Shown: positions 1 through 11,664, numbered from the stretch's first letter. The stretch: 64,000 bases of DNA from an uncultured Sutterella sp. (GCA_900754475.1 CAAECY010000046.1:8345-72344); one strand, 5' to 3'. A program made the numbers and translations. Notes: generated from the letters alone by a model not told the origin.

Positions 1-1
1 C

Positions 2-346
2 GACCCCCGACTCGTTCCGACGGAAGAGGACGTGCAACTCAAGCCCGAACTCGCGGGCGTGCGCGATCGGCTCCTATCCAAACTCACGCGTCGCGTCGCG
101 CTCGAAGACCGCCTCGGGCGCCTCAGAAAGCGCGCGGGCGACGAGCTCCTCGCCGCCGAATCGGCGCGGTTTCAACTCGGGTTCGATTTCGAGGGCGATG
201 CGGGGTCCGCCTCGGGGATGCCCGAACCGTCCGCCGACGACGTTGCGCGCCTTGAGCGCGACTACCTCGCGCTCAAAGCGCGGTTGATCGACCTAAAAAA
301 CGAGGTCGAGGCGCTCGAGAGCGCCCTCGACCATTCGGCGCACTAA
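2..346 (+). CDS. C-terminal part of an unrecognised coiled-coil protein (5' truncated by window edge)
   Basis: The reading frame is open from the first bases of the window and stops with TAA at 344-346, so the gene probably begins upstream; a GTG at 32 would be the first internal start but has no clear ribosome site. The visible part (about 114 residues) is Arg/Leu/Glu-rich. It has two predicted helical stretches, one near the start and one over the last 35 residues, where Leu, Ile and Val recur at heptad-like spacing (ALKARLIDLKNEVEALE), separated by a Gly/Ser/Pro linker. It converges on lpxC with only 7 bp between the stops. I do not recognise the family and assign no function. Confidence 0.55.
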   Translation, partial: DPRLVPTEEDVQLKPELAGVRDRLLSKLTRRVALEDRLGRLRKRAGDELLAAESARFQLGFDFEGDAGSASGMPEPSADDVARLERDYLALKARLIDLKNEVEALESALDHSAH

Positions 347-353
347 CGGAACA

Positions 354-1289
354 TTAACGGCGGGCGGATTTCGGGGCTTTCGCCTTCTGGAGCCAGAAGT
401 CGACCGGGCAGTCCCGGTCGTTTTCGAAGACCACTTCCGTCCAGCACTCGGGCTTTTTGAGGAGTTCGCGCAGCAACAGGTTGTTGAGCGCGTGCCCCGA
501 CTTGTGGGCGCGGTAGTGCGCAAGGAGCGGCCGCCCGAGCACGTAGAGGTCCCCCATGGCGTCGAGGATCTTGTGCTTCACGAATTCGTCCCCTTCGCGC
601 AGACCCTCGGGGTTGAGAATGCGGTACTCGTCCATGACGATCGCGTTGCCGAGCGAGCCCCCTTGGGCAAGGCCGAGTCGGCGCAGCATTTCCACGTCCT
701 GCACGAAGCCGAACGTGCGGTTGCGCGCCACGGCCTGCTCGTAGGTCGTCTTCGAGAAGTCGACTTCCGAGAACTGATCCGTCGCGTCGATCGCGGGGTG
801 CCCGAACGCGATCGAGAAGGAGAGCTTGTAGCCCATGTGGGGCTCAAGCCGCGCCCACTTGTCGCCTTCGCGCACTTCAATGGGAGCGAGCACCTTCACG
901 AACTTCTTCGGCGCGTCCTGCTCGACGATGCCCGCCGAGTGTAGGAGGAAGACGAAACTCGCGCCCGAGCCGTCCATGATCGGAATTTCGGGAGCGGTGA
1001 CTTCGATCACGCAGTTGTCGACCCCGAGACCGCTCAGGGCGCTCATCAGGTGTTCGATCGTCGAAACGGCCGTCGACCCGATGTTGACGGTGGTCGCCAT
1101 GCGGGTGTCGTTCACGTTGAGGGGCTCGGCCGGAATGTCGACGGGCGGATCGATGTCGGTGCGGCGGTAGACGATCCCCGTGTCGGGCGCCGCCGGGAGA
1201 AGCCGCAACTTCACCTTGCGGCCCGAATGAAGGCCGATGCCGACGGTTTCGACGGCTTCGCCCAAGGTGCGTTGCTTGAAGTAGGTCAT
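354..1289 (-). CDS. lpxC: UDP-3-O-acyl-N-acetylglucosamine deacetylase LpxC
   Basis: Zn-dependent deacetylase performing the first committed step of lipid A synthesis in the cytoplasm. The 311-residue product has the usual family length. Visible signatures are the zinc-binding EHLMSAL (His80), the HKILDAMGD segment carrying the other zinc ligands, and KSGHALNN with the catalytic His. The frame opens further upstream, but the ATG at 1289 is preferred: it has GGGAG upstream and gives the normal LpxC N-terminus ([10 protein letters not shown]). It is the last gene of the dcw cluster. An inverted repeat with a short T-rich tail lies between it and ftsZ, so lpxC may have its own promoter, which I could not locate. 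Confidence 0.97.
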   Translation of the reverse strand: MTYFKQRTLGEAVETVGIGLHSGRKVKLRLLPAAPDTGIVYRRTDIDPPVDIPAEPLNVNDTRMATTVNIGSTAVSTIEHLMSALSGLGVDNCVIEVTAPEIPIMDGSGASFVFLLHSAGIVEQDAPKKFVKVLAPIEVREGDKWARLEPHMGYKLSFSIAFGHPAIDATDQFSEVDFSKTTYEQAVARNRTFGFVQDVEMLRRLGLAQGGSLGNAIVMDEYRILNPEGLREGDEFVKHKILDAMGDLYVLGRPLLAHYRAHKSGHALNNLLLRELLKKPECWTEVVFENDRDCPVDFWLQKAKAPKSARR

Positions 1290-1369
1290 AACTCGCTCCC
1301 GAGCCGCCAGTTCATTCGTTCGAGGAATCGTTCGACGAAGGACGGCGCTCTGAATTTCCGATGGTTTCT

Positions 1370-1411
1370 TCAAAGAAAGGCGGCCCGTCCGTTCGGACGC
1401 AAGCCGCCTTT
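1370..1411 (-). terminator. Inverted repeat between ftsZ and lpxC, probable ftsZ terminator
   Basis: AAAGGCGGC (1376-1384) pairs with GCCGCCTTT (1403-1411), with an inner CGTCCG/CGGACG arm, and is followed on the minus strand by TTTCTTT. A second hairpin lies nearer the ftsZ stop (about 1465-1495). It could end or attenuate the dcw transcript before lpxC. Confidence 0.6.
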
Positions 1412-1498
1412 GCGTTGCGGCGGGCTTTCTACCCCAAAGTCGGGGCGGGAAAGCGCGCCGCGCGAAGCGTTCGGGCCCGAGCCCGAAAGCGCTTCTTC

Positions 1499-2812
1499 TT
1501 AGTTGTTGCCCGAGCGCAGGTAGCTCGGAATCGTGTAGCCGAACGAGAAGGGATTCCCGTTCGAGCCCGACTGCTGCCCCGTCTGCTGACCGGCCTGCGA
1601 AGCGGCGGGCTGAGCGATCGAGGGCATCGAGGGCGTCGAAACGGCGGGCGCGATCCCCGGAGCCGCGGGCTGCGGCTGCACGGCAGGCGCCTGAGGCTGC
1701 GGTTCGGCAAAGGTCTTCACCGTGTAGTCGGTCGGCGCAACGGCGGGAGCGGCAGGCGCAACCGCGGGGGCGGCAGGCGCCGCGGACTTGTCGCCGAACA
1801 CGTCGAGCACGTTCGACGAAACGGGCTGCTCCGCACCGGGGCCGGGCTCGGCTTCGAACGGACGATCGAGACCCGTCGCCACCACCGTGACGCGCACTTC
1901 GTCGCCCATTTCTTCCGAGAGGGCCGAGCCGAAGATCACCGTCGCCTGCTTGTGAACGAAGGTGTTCAGAACGCCCATGGCCTCGCGGATTTCCGCGAGC
2001 GTGAGCGAGTCGTTGCCCGTGAAGTAGACGAGCATGCCGCGGGCGCCCTGCAGGTTGGCGCCTTCAAGCAGCGGACAGGCGATCGCCTTTTCGGCGGCGA
2101 CGCGGGCGCGGTCCGGACCCGACGCGGTCGCGAGACCGATGATCGCCGTGCCGCGTTCGCTCATCACCGTCTTGATGTCTTCGAAGTCGACGTTGATCGT
2201 ACCCGGCGTATGGATGATTTCCGCGATGCCGACGCAGGCCTTGTAGAGCACTTCGTTGCTCGTTTCGAAGCATTCCTTCATGGTCGCGTTGGGCGGGCAT
2301 TCCTCTTCGAGCTTTTCGTTGAGGATGACGATCATCGAGTCGACCTTGTCCTTGAGGTTCTCGATGCCGAGCTCGGCCGTACGCATGCGGCGGGCGCCTT
2401 CGAAGCTGAAGGGCTTCGTGACGACGGCCACCGTGAGGATGCCCATCTCCTTCGCGATCTCGGCGATGACGGGAGCCGCACCCGTACCGGTGCCGCCGCC
2501 CATGCCGGCCGTGATGAAGAGCAGGTGCGCGCCGCGAATCGCTTCGGCCACCTGTTCGCGCTTTTCCTGCGCGGCGGCGGCACCCACTTCGGGACGCGCG
2601 CCCGCGCCGAGCCCGGTGCTGCCGAGCTGGATGTTCACGTGAGCCTTCGAGCGCTGAAGGGCCTGGTGGTCCGTATTGGCCGCAATGAACTCAATACCCT
2701 TGGCGCCGTGCGCAATCATGTGTTCGACGGCATTGCCGCCGCCACCGCCGACGCCGATCACCTTGATCACGGTGTTCAGCGGATCAATCTCCTGCAGGAT
2801 TTCAAAAGGCAT
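1499..2812 (-). CDS. ftsZ: Cell division protein FtsZ (tubulin-like GTPase)
   Basis: Polymerising GTPase that builds the cytokinetic Z ring at midcell. The 437-residue product has the nucleotide-binding GGGTGTG at 105-111, the early GVGGGGGNA phosphate loop at 20-28 and the T7-loop catalytic NVDFED. A long Ala/Pro/Gln-rich disordered linker (about 325-420) follows. The C-terminal tail IPSYLR is the conserved peptide that binds FtsA and ZipA-type tethers. GAGGT lies 6 bp before the ATG. A 139-bp gap separates it from ftsA and contains an AT-rich GATAAT (minus strand, 2842-2847) that might be a dedicated -10 element; no convincing -35 is seen. Confidence 0.98.
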   Translation of the reverse strand: MPFEILQEIDPLNTVIKVIGVGGGGGNAVEHMIAHGAKGIEFIAANTDHQALQRSKAHVNIQLGSTGLGAGARPEVGAAAAQEKREQVAEAIRGAHLLFITAGMGGGTGTGAAPVIAEIAKEMGILTVAVVTKPFSFEGARRMRTAELGIENLKDKVDSMIVILNEKLEEECPPNATMKECFETSNEVLYKACVGIAEIIHTPGTINVDFEDIKTVMSERGTAIIGLATASGPDRARVAAEKAIACPLLEGANLQGARGMLVYFTGNDSLTLAEIREAMGVLNTFVHKQATVIFGSALSEEMGDEVRVTVVATGLDRPFEAEPGPGAEQPVSSNVLDVFGDKSAAPAAPAVAPAAPAVAPTDYTVKTFAEPQPQAPAVQPQPAAPGIAPAVSTPSMPSIAQPAASQAGQQTGQQSGSNGNPFSFGYTIPSYLRSGNN

Positions 2813-2951
2813 CGTCGACCTCTTTTATTCAGAATTTCGAAATTATCGCTTAGATGAGCGAATCTCGCACGCCCCGCACTGGCTTTTGCGGAGCGTTCGG
2901 TAGTTTTTTGTTACGGTTTTCAGAGAACCGCAGGTCTCGTATGGGGTGTTT

Positions 2952-4175
2952 TCAGTAGTCTCCCACGAAGACGTTTCTCAGTCGACCGAAAAAGTTCGGC
3001 AAAGGTTTTTTTCCGTAGGAAGCGGTGTCGCTCAAGTCGCCCATTTCGGCGCAGCGGATGAGCCCCATCGCCACCGTCGCATCGGGTTGAAAGAGAACGG
3101 GCGTGTCGCCCTCGATGAACTGCGGGCAGCCGATGCGAACGCGTTTCCCGAGGAGGCGCCCCGCGGCGACGTCGATCCCCTTGAGGCTCGCGCCGCCCCC
3201 CGTCAAGACGACGAGTTCGATCGAATCGAAGACTTTCGCCTCGATGAGCGTGCGGCGATAGAGTTCGAAAAACTCCTTGACGCGCGCCTGGAGGGTCTTT
3301 GCGACGAGTTCGCGCAGATAGGGGCGGGGGCGTTTCCCGGCCTGAACGATTTCGCCCGGAAGCACGCGATCGGGGTCGCACGTCCCCGCCGACACCTTGA
3401 GCGCTTCGGCCTCGTCGAGTTCGACCCCGAGCACCATCGCAATGTCGCGCGTGAAGTATTCCGCGCCCCACGGGCGCACGTTCGAAAACGCGACGACCCC
3501 TTCGCGAAAGACCGCCATCGAGGTGGTTTCCGCGCCGATGTCGATCACGGCAGCGCCGCACGTTTTTTCCGTTTCTGTGAGCGTCGCCTGCGCGGCCGCC
3601 CAGGCGTGAGGCTCGTAGTCGACGAGCTCCAGCCCAGAGCGCTGCATGCAGCGCTTGAGGTTTTCCGCATTCGACGCGGACCCGTAGACCGCATGGACGA
3701 GCGCTTCGAGTTTCGACCCCGTCAAGCCCACGGGGCTCCGGGGCGCGATGACGTCGCCCACGCGGTAGCCCTGCGGAATGAGTTTCACGAGATCGCGCCC
3801 CTGACCCTGCTGGATCGCATTCTGTCGGGCGTTCACCTCCGCAAGCGTCACGTCTTCCTGGCGCACTTCGCGGCTGCGCGGCACGGCCGCGCCCGTACAG
3901 TTGTAACTCACCTGCGTCTGGCCGCCGATCGAGCCCCAGACGCGGTCGATCTTCACGCCCGAGGTGTACTGCGCTTCGGAGACCGCCTTGCGAATCGAAT
4001 GAACGGCCTCTTCGACATCGATCACCGTTCCCTGGCGAATGCCCTGCGAGCGCACGTTGCCGATCCCGAGCACGCGGTGAAATCCCTTGTCGTCGCCCGG
4101 ACGGGCGACGACGCAGAGCACCTTGCTCGAGCCCACGTCGAGACTCACGATCACGTCGTTCGAATTGGTCGTCAT
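2952..4175 (-). CDS. ftsA: Cell division protein FtsA (actin-like membrane tether)
   Basis: Actin-fold ATPase that tethers FtsZ filaments to the inner membrane and signals to the septal synthase. The 407-residue product starts MTTNSNDVIVSLDVGSSKV, which contains the first phosphate-binding motif; the C-terminal ATPase motif is VVLTGGGASLKG. The last 15 residues (FFGRLRNVFVGDY) form the amphipathic membrane-targeting helix. The frame extends 23 codons further upstream, but the ATG at 4175 gives the usual FtsA N-terminus although its ribosome site is weak. It lies between ftsQ and ftsZ, the usual dcw order. Confidence 0.97.
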   Translation of the reverse strand: MTTNSNDVIVSLDVGSSKVLCVVARPGDDKGFHRVLGIGNVRSQGIRQGTVIDVEEAVHSIRKAVSEAQYTSGVKIDRVWGSIGGQTQVSYNCTGAAVPRSREVRQEDVTLAEVNARQNAIQQGQGRDLVKLIPQGYRVGDVIAPRSPVGLTGSKLEALVHAVYGSASNAENLKRCMQRSGLELVDYEPHAWAAAQATLTETEKTCGAAVIDIGAETTSMAVFREGVVAFSNVRPWGAEYFTRDIAMVLGVELDEAEALKVSAGTCDPDRVLPGEIVQAGKRPRPYLRELVAKTLQARVKEFFELYRRTLIEAKVFDSIELVVLTGGGASLKGIDVAAGRLLGKRVRIGCPQFIEGDTPVLFQPDATVAMGLIRCAEMGDLSDTASYGKKPLPNFFGRLRNVFVGDY

Positions 4176-4253
4176 GAAGTTTGGAATGTTGGAAATGCAG
4201 TCGTTCGAAGTCGGCCGCGACAAAACGGGTCGTCGCGGCAACATTGTGTCACA

Positions 4254-5375
4254 TTAACCGGCCGAAAGCATTGCGGGCGCGGGAGTTGAGGGGGAAGCCT
4301 CTTGGCCGAGAGGCGCGCGCTCGAGGTTTTCCTCGGTGCCCGCATCGTCGCCCGCGTCGCTCGAATCGTCCGCCGCATCCTCGGGCGGCACCTCCGCGAC
4401 GGGCGGCTCGACCGCGGCCGCACGGCGCTCGGCCACTTCCTTGAAGTGCTTGCGCACGGCCGCCGCATCGGGGATCCCCGCGGCGAACGCCCCGGGGTAC
4501 CGGGCGTCGATCGACGAGGGCGGCCCCTTCATGAGCTTCACCACCTGCGGGTACGAGTCGACGACGTCCTGCAGACGCTCTTCGACGGAACGGTTCGGAT
4601 CGTCGCGACCGAGTTCGACGCGCGTCGGCGGCATCCAGTCGTTTTGCATGACGATCGACCAGCTTTCGCGGTCCGAATACTGGATGTCCGAAATCTGCGC
4701 GGGAATCGTCCCGACGATCTCGCGAAAGCGCTGATAGTTCCGCGCGATCCGTTCGATCTGGGCGGCCGAGCCGTAAAAGTAAGGCAACGTCGCGCCGTCC
4801 GTCTGCTCCTCGGGGTTCGCCGAAAAGAGGACGCCCTCGGTACTCACGAGCCGTCCGTCTTCGTAGAGCGCCATCGCGCGGTGCACCTCGACGTCGATGC
4901 GAAGGCCCGAAGGCCAGACGCGACGCACGGTCGCGCGCTTCACCCAGGGGACCGTCTCGGCCGCACGGCGCACCGCTTCCAGGTCGGCCGTGAAGAAATT
5001 TCCGCTCAGCACGGGTTCGATCGCCGAGCGCATCCGATCGACGGGCACCTTTTGCGCGTCGCCCGCAAGTTCAAGTTCCGTCAATCGGAAGGCGTCGAGC
5101 TCCCGAACGGCTTTCCCCGCCCACTCGTAAGAGAGTACGGCCACGGTCCCGAGACCGAGCACGATCGCGCCGAGCGCGAACCGCCCCACCCAACGCCATC
5201 GGGCGGCGCGACGCTCGTTCGTCGTCTCCGTACTGTCGTCGCCGGGTTGCTCTTCGATTCCGTCGTCGACGGGAATCTGAGAAAGGGCCTTCGATTCTGC
5301 GGCGTTCGTCTCGTCCTGCGGCACGGTTCTCTCTGCGGGCGGGTTGTGCGAATGGGCGGGTTGCGGTTCGGTCAC
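4254..5375 (-). CDS. ftsQ: Cell division protein FtsQ
   Basis: Bitopic divisome protein that recruits and restrains the FtsL/FtsB complex. The 373-residue product has a long hydrophilic, acidic cytoplasmic N-terminus (1-60), one transmembrane helix at about 63-83, a POTRA domain starting near 95 and a beta domain (FtsQ/DivIB type). It is longer than the E. coli protein (276 aa) because of the N-terminal extension and an Ala/Asp/Glu-rich periplasmic tail after about residue 325. Its start lies 3 bp after the ddl stop, so translation is probably coupled. Confidence 0.93.
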   Translation of the reverse strand: MTEPQPAHSHNPPAERTVPQDETNAAESKALSQIPVDDGIEEQPGDDSTETTNERRAARWRWVGRFALGAIVLGLGTVAVLSYEWAGKAVRELDAFRLTELELAGDAQKVPVDRMRSAIEPVLSGNFFTADLEAVRRAAETVPWVKRATVRRVWPSGLRIDVEVHRAMALYEDGRLVSTEGVLFSANPEEQTDGATLPYFYGSAAQIERIARNYQRFREIVGTIPAQISDIQYSDRESWSIVMQNDWMPPTRVELGRDDPNRSVEERLQDVVDSYPQVVKLMKGPPSSIDARYPGAFAAGIPDAAAVRKHFKEVAERRAAAVEPPVAEVPPEDAADDSSDAGDDAGTEENLERAPLGQEASPSTPAPAMLSAG

Positions 5376-5378
5376 GAT

Positions 5379-6323
5379 TTACGCGTCGGTGCGGGCAAGC
5401 CCGAGCACCGTGAGGCAAAGCTCGGGGTAGTCCATCCCGACGGCGCGGGCGGCCATCGGCACGAGCGAGTGCGGCGTCATGCCGGGGGAGGTGTTGATTT
5501 CAAGGAGCGCAAACGAGCCGTCCGGGCGCTGCATCACGTCGACGCGCGACCAGCCGCGGCAGCCGAGCGCGGCAAAGGCCGCCTCGACCGTGCGCATGAG
5601 TTCGGCGGCGCGCTCTTCGGGGAGGTTCGCCGGGCACTCGTAGCGCACGACGTCCGTGTAGTACTTGTTCTGGAAGTCGTAACTCCCTTCGGGAGCGACG
5701 ATTTCGATGACGGGAAGGGCCTTGCCGTCGAGCACCGCCACCGTGAATTCGCGACCGAGAATGTACTCTTCGACGAGCACGTCTTCGTCGCCCGCGGCGG
5801 AAAGCGCCGTACGCAGCCGCTCGACCGTGAGGTCTTCCTTGTGAATCTTCGTCACGCCGATCGAGGAGCCGTCCTTCGCGGGTTTCACGACGAGACCCGT
5901 CGCGCCGAGTTCGGCAATCGCGCTTTCGAGCGCCGCCTCGTCGGCGTCGGGGTGCAGGAGCACGCCGCGCGGCACGGGGATGCCCGCCGCGCGCCAGACG
6001 GTCTTCGTGCGTTCCTTGTCGATGGCGGTCGCAGAAGCCGCGACGCCCGGGCCCGTATAGGGGATGCCGAGGTAGTTGAGAACGCCCTGGATCGTGCCGT
6101 CTTCGCCGAGCTTGCCGTGAAGCGCGATGAAGGCGCGATCGAACCGCCCCGCTTCGAGTTCGGCGAGGCTGCTCGTCTTCGGATCGAACACCGTGACGTC
6201 GACACCGCGGGACTTGAGCGCCTTTTCAACGCCCGCGCCCGACATAAGGGAGACTTCGCGCTCGGAGGAAACGCCCCCCATCAGGAGGACGACGCGCCCG
6301 AGCTGATTCGTTTCGTTCGACAT
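5379..6323 (-). CDS. ddl: D-alanine--D-alanine ligase
   Basis: ATP-grasp enzyme joining two D-Ala to give the terminal dipeptide of the peptidoglycan stem peptide. The 314-residue product is the DdlB size class. Visible motifs are the N-terminal LMGGVSSEREVSL, the ATP-grasp loop DGSSIGVTKI and the C-terminal Mg/ATP motif RVDVM...LLEINTSPGMT. The ATG at 6323 is chosen over a longer upstream frame because GGAGA lies about 12 bp ahead and the protein then begins like other Ddl enzymes. It sits between murC and ftsQ. Confidence 0.97.
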   Translation of the reverse strand: MSNETNQLGRVVLLMGGVSSEREVSLMSGAGVEKALKSRGVDVTVFDPKTSSLAELEAGRFDRAFIALHGKLGEDGTIQGVLNYLGIPYTGPGVAASATAIDKERTKTVWRAAGIPVPRGVLLHPDADEAALESAIAELGATGLVVKPAKDGSSIGVTKIHKEDLTVERLRTALSAAGDEDVLVEEYILGREFTVAVLDGKALPVIEIVAPEGSYDFQNKYYTDVVRYECPANLPEERAAELMRTVEAAFAALGCRGWSRVDVMQRPDGSFALLEINTSPGMTPHSLVPMAARAVGMDYPELCLTVLGLARTDA

Positions 6324-6358
6324 GAAAAATTTTCTCCGTTCGTTGGTGGTGTTCGGTC

Positions 6359-7753
<1,395 letters not shown>

Positions 7754-7832
7754 GGTTGCTCCTTTTTCGGATGACGTGCCCGGAGGATTTCGCCCCGCCG
7801 GACTCCGATGTAATGCTGTTCTTGTCGATGCC

Positions 7833-8921
7833 TCAGCGCGCGGCCTCTTCGATCAGGTCCGCGACGCGCTCCGCGGCGTCGGGGCGCGCGATCGAGCGGG
7901 CGGTCCGGGCGAGTTCGAGAATTTTCTCCCGCGTCATGCCTTCGAGCAGTTCCGTCACGCGCTCGACCGTAAAGTCGGCCTGCTCGACGCAGATCGCCGC
8001 GCCGCGCTCCGCCATGAAGCGGGCGTTGCCGCGCTGGTGCGCGGTCGTTTTCGCAACAAAGGGCACGAGCACCGCCGCCGCGCCCGCGGCGCAGAGTTCG
8101 GAAACGCTCGTCGCGCCCGCACGGCAGAGAACGAGGTCCGCCTCGGCGTACGAGGCCGCCATGTCGGTGATGAAGGGCACCACGTCGGCTTCGACGCCGA
8201 GCTCGCGGTACTTGGCGCGCACCGCTTCGTCGCGGTTCTTCCCCGTCTGATGGAGAATCTTCGGACGGCGCTCCGCGGGAATGCGCGCGAGCGCTTCGGG
8301 GAGCACGTCGTTCAGAACCTGCGCGCCGAGGCTCCCGCCGAAAACGAAAAGCTTCAGGGGGCCCGTACGGCCCGCAAGACGCGTCTCGGGATCGGGAAGC
8401 GCCACGATGTCGGCGCGAACGGGGTTCCCCGTCGTATGGCCCTTTTTGCCCGCAAAGGAGCGGGCTCCGCCCGAAAAGCCGCACGCGAGCGACGTGCAGA
8501 CGGGCATCAAGGTGTTGGTCGACATCAGGAGATCCGCGTCGCAATTCATAAGGACGAGCGGACGCCCGAGGCTCTTTGCGGCCCAGCCGACGGGAACGGC
8601 CACGTAGCCCCCCGTCGAAAAGACGACGTCGGGCTTTTCGCGACCGAGCGCCGAGCGGGCGCTCCCGAGCGCGCCGAGAAGCTTCATGCCGCCCTTGAGG
8701 GCGCCCAGGAGGCCCTTCCCTCGCACGCCCTGAAAGTTGAGACCCGTAAAGGGGATATCGTGACGCGCGACGAGTTCGGCTTCCATCCCGGTCGTCGTCC
8801 CGATCCAGGAGACGCTCCAACCGCGCTCGCGCATCACCTTTGCGACCGCAAGGCCCGGCATGACATGGCCGCCCGTACCGGCAGCGGCAATCACCAAATG
8901 TTTCTGCTTCGTGTTCGTCAC
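7833..8921 (-). CDS. murG: UDP-GlcNAc:lipid I N-acetylglucosaminyltransferase MurG
   Basis: Peripheral inner-membrane glycosyltransferase (GT28) converting lipid I to lipid II. The 362-residue product has the N-terminal GTGGH loop at 15-19 and the second G-rich motif [13 protein letters not shown] of the acceptor/donor cleft. The start is a GTG at 8921 whose last bases overlap the ftsW TGA (GTGA); GGAGGT stands 6 bp upstream, an excellent ribosome site. An in-frame extension reaching 10304 merely overlaps ftsW and is not coding. The overlap suggests translational coupling of the flippase-like gene and MurG. Confidence 0.97.
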   Translation of the reverse strand: MTNTKQKHLVIAAAGTGGHVMPGLAVAKVMRERGWSVSWIGTTTGMEAELVARHDIPFTGLNFQGVRGKGLLGALKGGMKLLGALGSARSALGREKPDVVFSTGGYVAVPVGWAAKSLGRPLVLMNCDADLLMSTNTLMPVCTSLACGFSGGARSFAGKKGHTTGNPVRADIVALPDPETRLAGRTGPLKLFVFGGSLGAQVLNDVLPEALARIPAERRPKILHQTGKNRDEAVRAKYRELGVEADVVPFITDMAASYAEADLVLCRAGATSVSELCAAGAAAVLVPFVAKTTAHQRGNARFMAERGAAICVEQADFTVERVTELLEGMTREKILELARTARSIARPDAAERVADLIEEAAR

Positions 8922-10123
8922 ACCTGACCTCCGCGCATCAAAATCTTGTTTTCCTTGTCCACCCGCAAGAGGAGCGCCACGGCGACGAGCCCCGACAAGA
9001 GGGCCGAGCCCCCGAAGCTCACGAAGGGCAGCGTCAGCCCCTTCGTCGGGAAGGCGCCCGAGGCGACCCCGACGTTGATGATCACCTGCACGCCGAACCA
9101 GAGACCGACGCCCTGAGCGAGAAGCCCCTGGAAGGGGCGTTCGAGCTTGATCGACTGTCGTCCGATCTCGAACGCCCGCCGGATGAGCCAGTAAAAAAGG
9201 AAAAGAACGAGGATAACACCAACAAAGCCCGTTTCTTCGGCGATCACCGCCATGATGAAGTCCGTATGGGCCTCGGGAAGGTAATTGAGTTTTTCCACCG
9301 AGCCGCCGAGCCCGACCCCGAAGAGTTCCCCGCGCCCGAAAGCGATGAGCGAGTGCGAGAGCTGATAGGCCTGCCCGAGCACGTACTCTTCCGACCACGG
9401 GTCGAGGTACGCGAGAAAGCGCCCGAGTCGCCAGGGCGTCGCGTAGATCATCCACCCGACGAACGTGCACACGATCACAAGGACCGCAAGGAAGATGTTG
9501 ATCGAGAGCCCGCCGAGAAAGAGGATCCCCATGATTTCCGCCGCAATCACGACGGTCGCCCCCAGGTCGGGCTGCTGAATGAGGAGGAAGGAAAGGAGCA
9601 TCATCACCGCGGCCATCGGGAAAAAGCCCGACAGAAACGAGTGCATGTAGTCCTGCTTCTTCACCGTAAAGGCGGCCGTGAAGATGAGCGCGGCCACCTT
9701 CACCATTTCGGACACCTGCAGATTCATGAAGCCGAGCGTGATCCAGCGGCGGGCGCCGTTCACGGACTTGCCGAACCCCGGGATGAAGACCGCGACGAGC
9801 ACGAGCACGGCCAGAACGCCGATCGGCACCGACCAGCGAAACCAGAAGCTCATCGGAATCCGATAGACGACGAGCGCGCACACCGTTGCAAAAGCGATGC
9901 TCGAGAGGTGTCGCACGAGGTAGGTCGTGCTCTCGACGCTGAAGCGCGGGCTCTCGGCAAAGGCGGTCGTCGCGGAAAAGACCATGACGGCGCCGATCGC
10001 AAGGAGCGCCACCACGCAGACGAGGACGTCCCAGTTGGGCCCGACGGGCGTGTTGTCGTAGAGCGACCAGTCGTTCGTCGCGCGCGACTTCAGGGGGTGA
10101 ATCGAGGCGAGGGTCTTTTTCAC
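8918..10123 (-). CDS. ftsW: Septal peptidoglycan polymerase FtsW (SEDS family)
   Basis: Multi-pass inner-membrane glycan polymerase that works with FtsI at the septum. The 401-residue product has about ten hydrophobic segments. The SEDS C-terminal motif GLTLPFVSFGGSALL is visible, and NVGVASGAFPTKG lies in the conserved loop before it. The start codon is GTG (10121-10123) overlapping the murD TGA as GTGA. The product also ends in a GTGA overlap with murG, so murD-ftsW-murG look translationally chained. Confidence 0.97.
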   Translation of the reverse strand: MKKTLASIHPLKSRATNDWSLYDNTPVGPNWDVLVCVVALLAIGAVMVFSATTAFAESPRFSVESTTYLVRHLSSIAFATVCALVVYRIPMSFWFRWSVPIGVLAVLVLVAVFIPGFGKSVNGARRWITLGFMNLQVSEMVKVAALIFTAAFTVKKQDYMHSFLSGFFPMAAVMMLLSFLLIQQPDLGATVVIAAEIMGILFLGGLSINIFLAVLVIVCTFVGWMIYATPWRLGRFLAYLDPWSEEYVLGQAYQLSHSLIAFGRGELFGVGLGGSVEKLNYLPEAHTDFIMAVIAEETGFVGVILVLFLFYWLIRRAFEIGRQSIKLERPFQGLLAQGVGLWFGVQVIINVGVASGAFPTKGLTLPFVSFGGSALLSGLVAVALLLRVDKENKILMRGGQV

Positions 10124-11664
10124 GACGCGCTTCCCCCGGCGGAGTCGGCTTCTTCACGAGCACGAATGCGCTCGGCCGCCTCAATGAAACGGCGGCTGCG
10201 TTCGGCGTAGTCGCGGAACATGTCCCACGACGCACAGGCAGGCGACAGCAAGAGCACGTCGCCCGGACGGCGGCGGGCCCACAGCACCTCGACCGCGTCT
10301 TCAAGCGTCGCGCAACGTTCGTGCGGGACGTCGACCAACACCTTTCCGATCGCCTCGGCGTCGCGCCCGATCAGGGCGGCGTAGGCCGCGGCGCCCGAGA
10401 GCGCTTCGCCGAGGGGCGCGAAGTCCTGGCCCTTCCCGTCCCCGCCGAGCACGATGAGAACGCGCCGCCCCTGGGCGGCAAAGCCCGAGACGGCCGCGAT
10501 CACGGCGCCCACGTTCGTCCCTTTGGAGTCGTCGATGAAGTCGACCCCGTCGACCGTCATCACGTGTTCGACGCGGTGCGGCTCGCCCGAATAGGTTTCG
10601 AGAACGCGCAAGGGGCCGGCAAGCGACGCGCCGACCGCCTCCGCAAGCGCCAGCGCCGCCAGGGCGTTCATCGCGTTGTGGCGCCCCTGAATCTTGAGAG
10701 CCCCTTCGGGAAGGAGCGCTTCGACCGCGGGGGTTTCCTCCCCCGCAAGACGTCGGGCCGCGGCGCTCGCAGGCGCCGTCGCGGGAAGGCTCGGAACGTA
10801 CGCAAGCCACACAAGGCCGTCGACGCGCATCAGGCCCGATTCGCCGGGACGATTGGGCACCCCCTGCCCGAAGGTGCGAACGCGCTTCGGGTCGACCCCG
10901 TCGGCGGACGCGGCCGAGAGCTTGTCGTCGCGATTCAAAACGCGCACCGTGTCTTCGGAGAAGATGCGGCGCTTCGCCTCGGCGTAGGCCGCCATGGAGC
11001 CGTGCCAGTCGAGGTGGTCTTCGGTCACGTTAAGGAGCGCCGCCGCGTCGCAACGCAGGCTCGACGTGGTCGCCAATTGGAAGCTCGAGAGTTCGAGCAC
11101 CCACGCGTCGGGCAGCGTCCCCGCGTCCTCGGCCTTCAGGAGTTCGAGAACGGCGTTGGGCCCGATGTTGCCCGCGGCCTTGGCCGAGAGCCCCGCCGCT
11201 TCGAGCATCTTCGTCGTGAGTACGGTCGTCGTCGTTTTGCCGTTCGTCCCCGTGATCCCCACCACCTTCGGGGCGTAGCCCGTTTCGGCCTTGAGGCGCG
11301 CGAGTTCGCGCGCGAAGCATTCGATCTCGCCGATCACCTCGATCCCGCAGGCGCGCGCACGCGCAACCAAGGGCGCGGCCGCGCCGAAGTCGGGCGAGAG
11401 CCCCGGAGACATGACGACGAGCTCCGCCCCGTCGAGGAGACTTTCCGGGAGCCCGCCCGTACGCACGTCGACCTCGGGGAAGCGTTCCGCCGCGGTCTTC
11501 GCGCCCGCGGGCGCTTCGCGCGTGTCGGCCGCCCGCACGGACCAACCGCGGCGAACGAGGTATTCGATTGCGGCGAGTCCCGAGGCACCGAGACCGACGA
11601 CGAGCGCCGTCCGGCGGGCGGACGGCGCGTTTTCCTGAGACTTCAACGACGTTTCCATCGACAT
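10120..11664 (-). CDS. murD: UDP-N-acetylmuramoylalanine--D-glutamate ligase MurD
   Basis: Mur ligase adding D-Glu to UDP-MurNAc-L-Ala in the cytoplasm. The 514-residue product has the N-terminal GLGASGLA UDP-binding loop (24-31), the ATP loop GITGTNGKTTTT near 136-147 and the C-terminal LGGDGKGQDF motif. It is about 70 residues longer than E. coli MurD. Much of the excess is an Ala/Pro-rich insertion before GRHNAMNALAA, a place where other long MurD proteins also vary. AAGGAAC precedes the ATG at 11664; an ATG two codons later is also possible. Confidence 0.97.
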   Translation of the reverse strand: MSMETSLKSQENAPSARRTALVVGLGASGLAAIEYLVRRGWSVRAADTREAPAGAKTAAERFPEVDVRTGGLPESLLDGAELVVMSPGLSPDFGAAAPLVARARACGIEVIGEIECFARELARLKAETGYAPKVVGITGTNGKTTTTVLTTKMLEAAGLSAKAAGNIGPNAVLELLKAEDAGTLPDAWVLELSSFQLATTSSLRCDAAALLNVTEDHLDWHGSMAAYAEAKRRIFSEDTVRVLNRDDKLSAASADGVDPKRVRTFGQGVPNRPGESGLMRVDGLVWLAYVPSLPATAPASAAARRLAGEETPAVEALLPEGALKIQGRHNAMNALAALALAEAVGASLAGPLRVLETYSGEPHRVEHVMTVDGVDFIDDSKGTNVGAVIAAVSGFAAQGRRVLIVLGGDGKGQDFAPLGEALSGAAAYAALIGRDAEAIGKVLVDVPHERCATLEDAVEVLWARRRPGDVLLLSPACASWDMFRDYAERSRRFIEAAERIRAREEADSAGGSAS

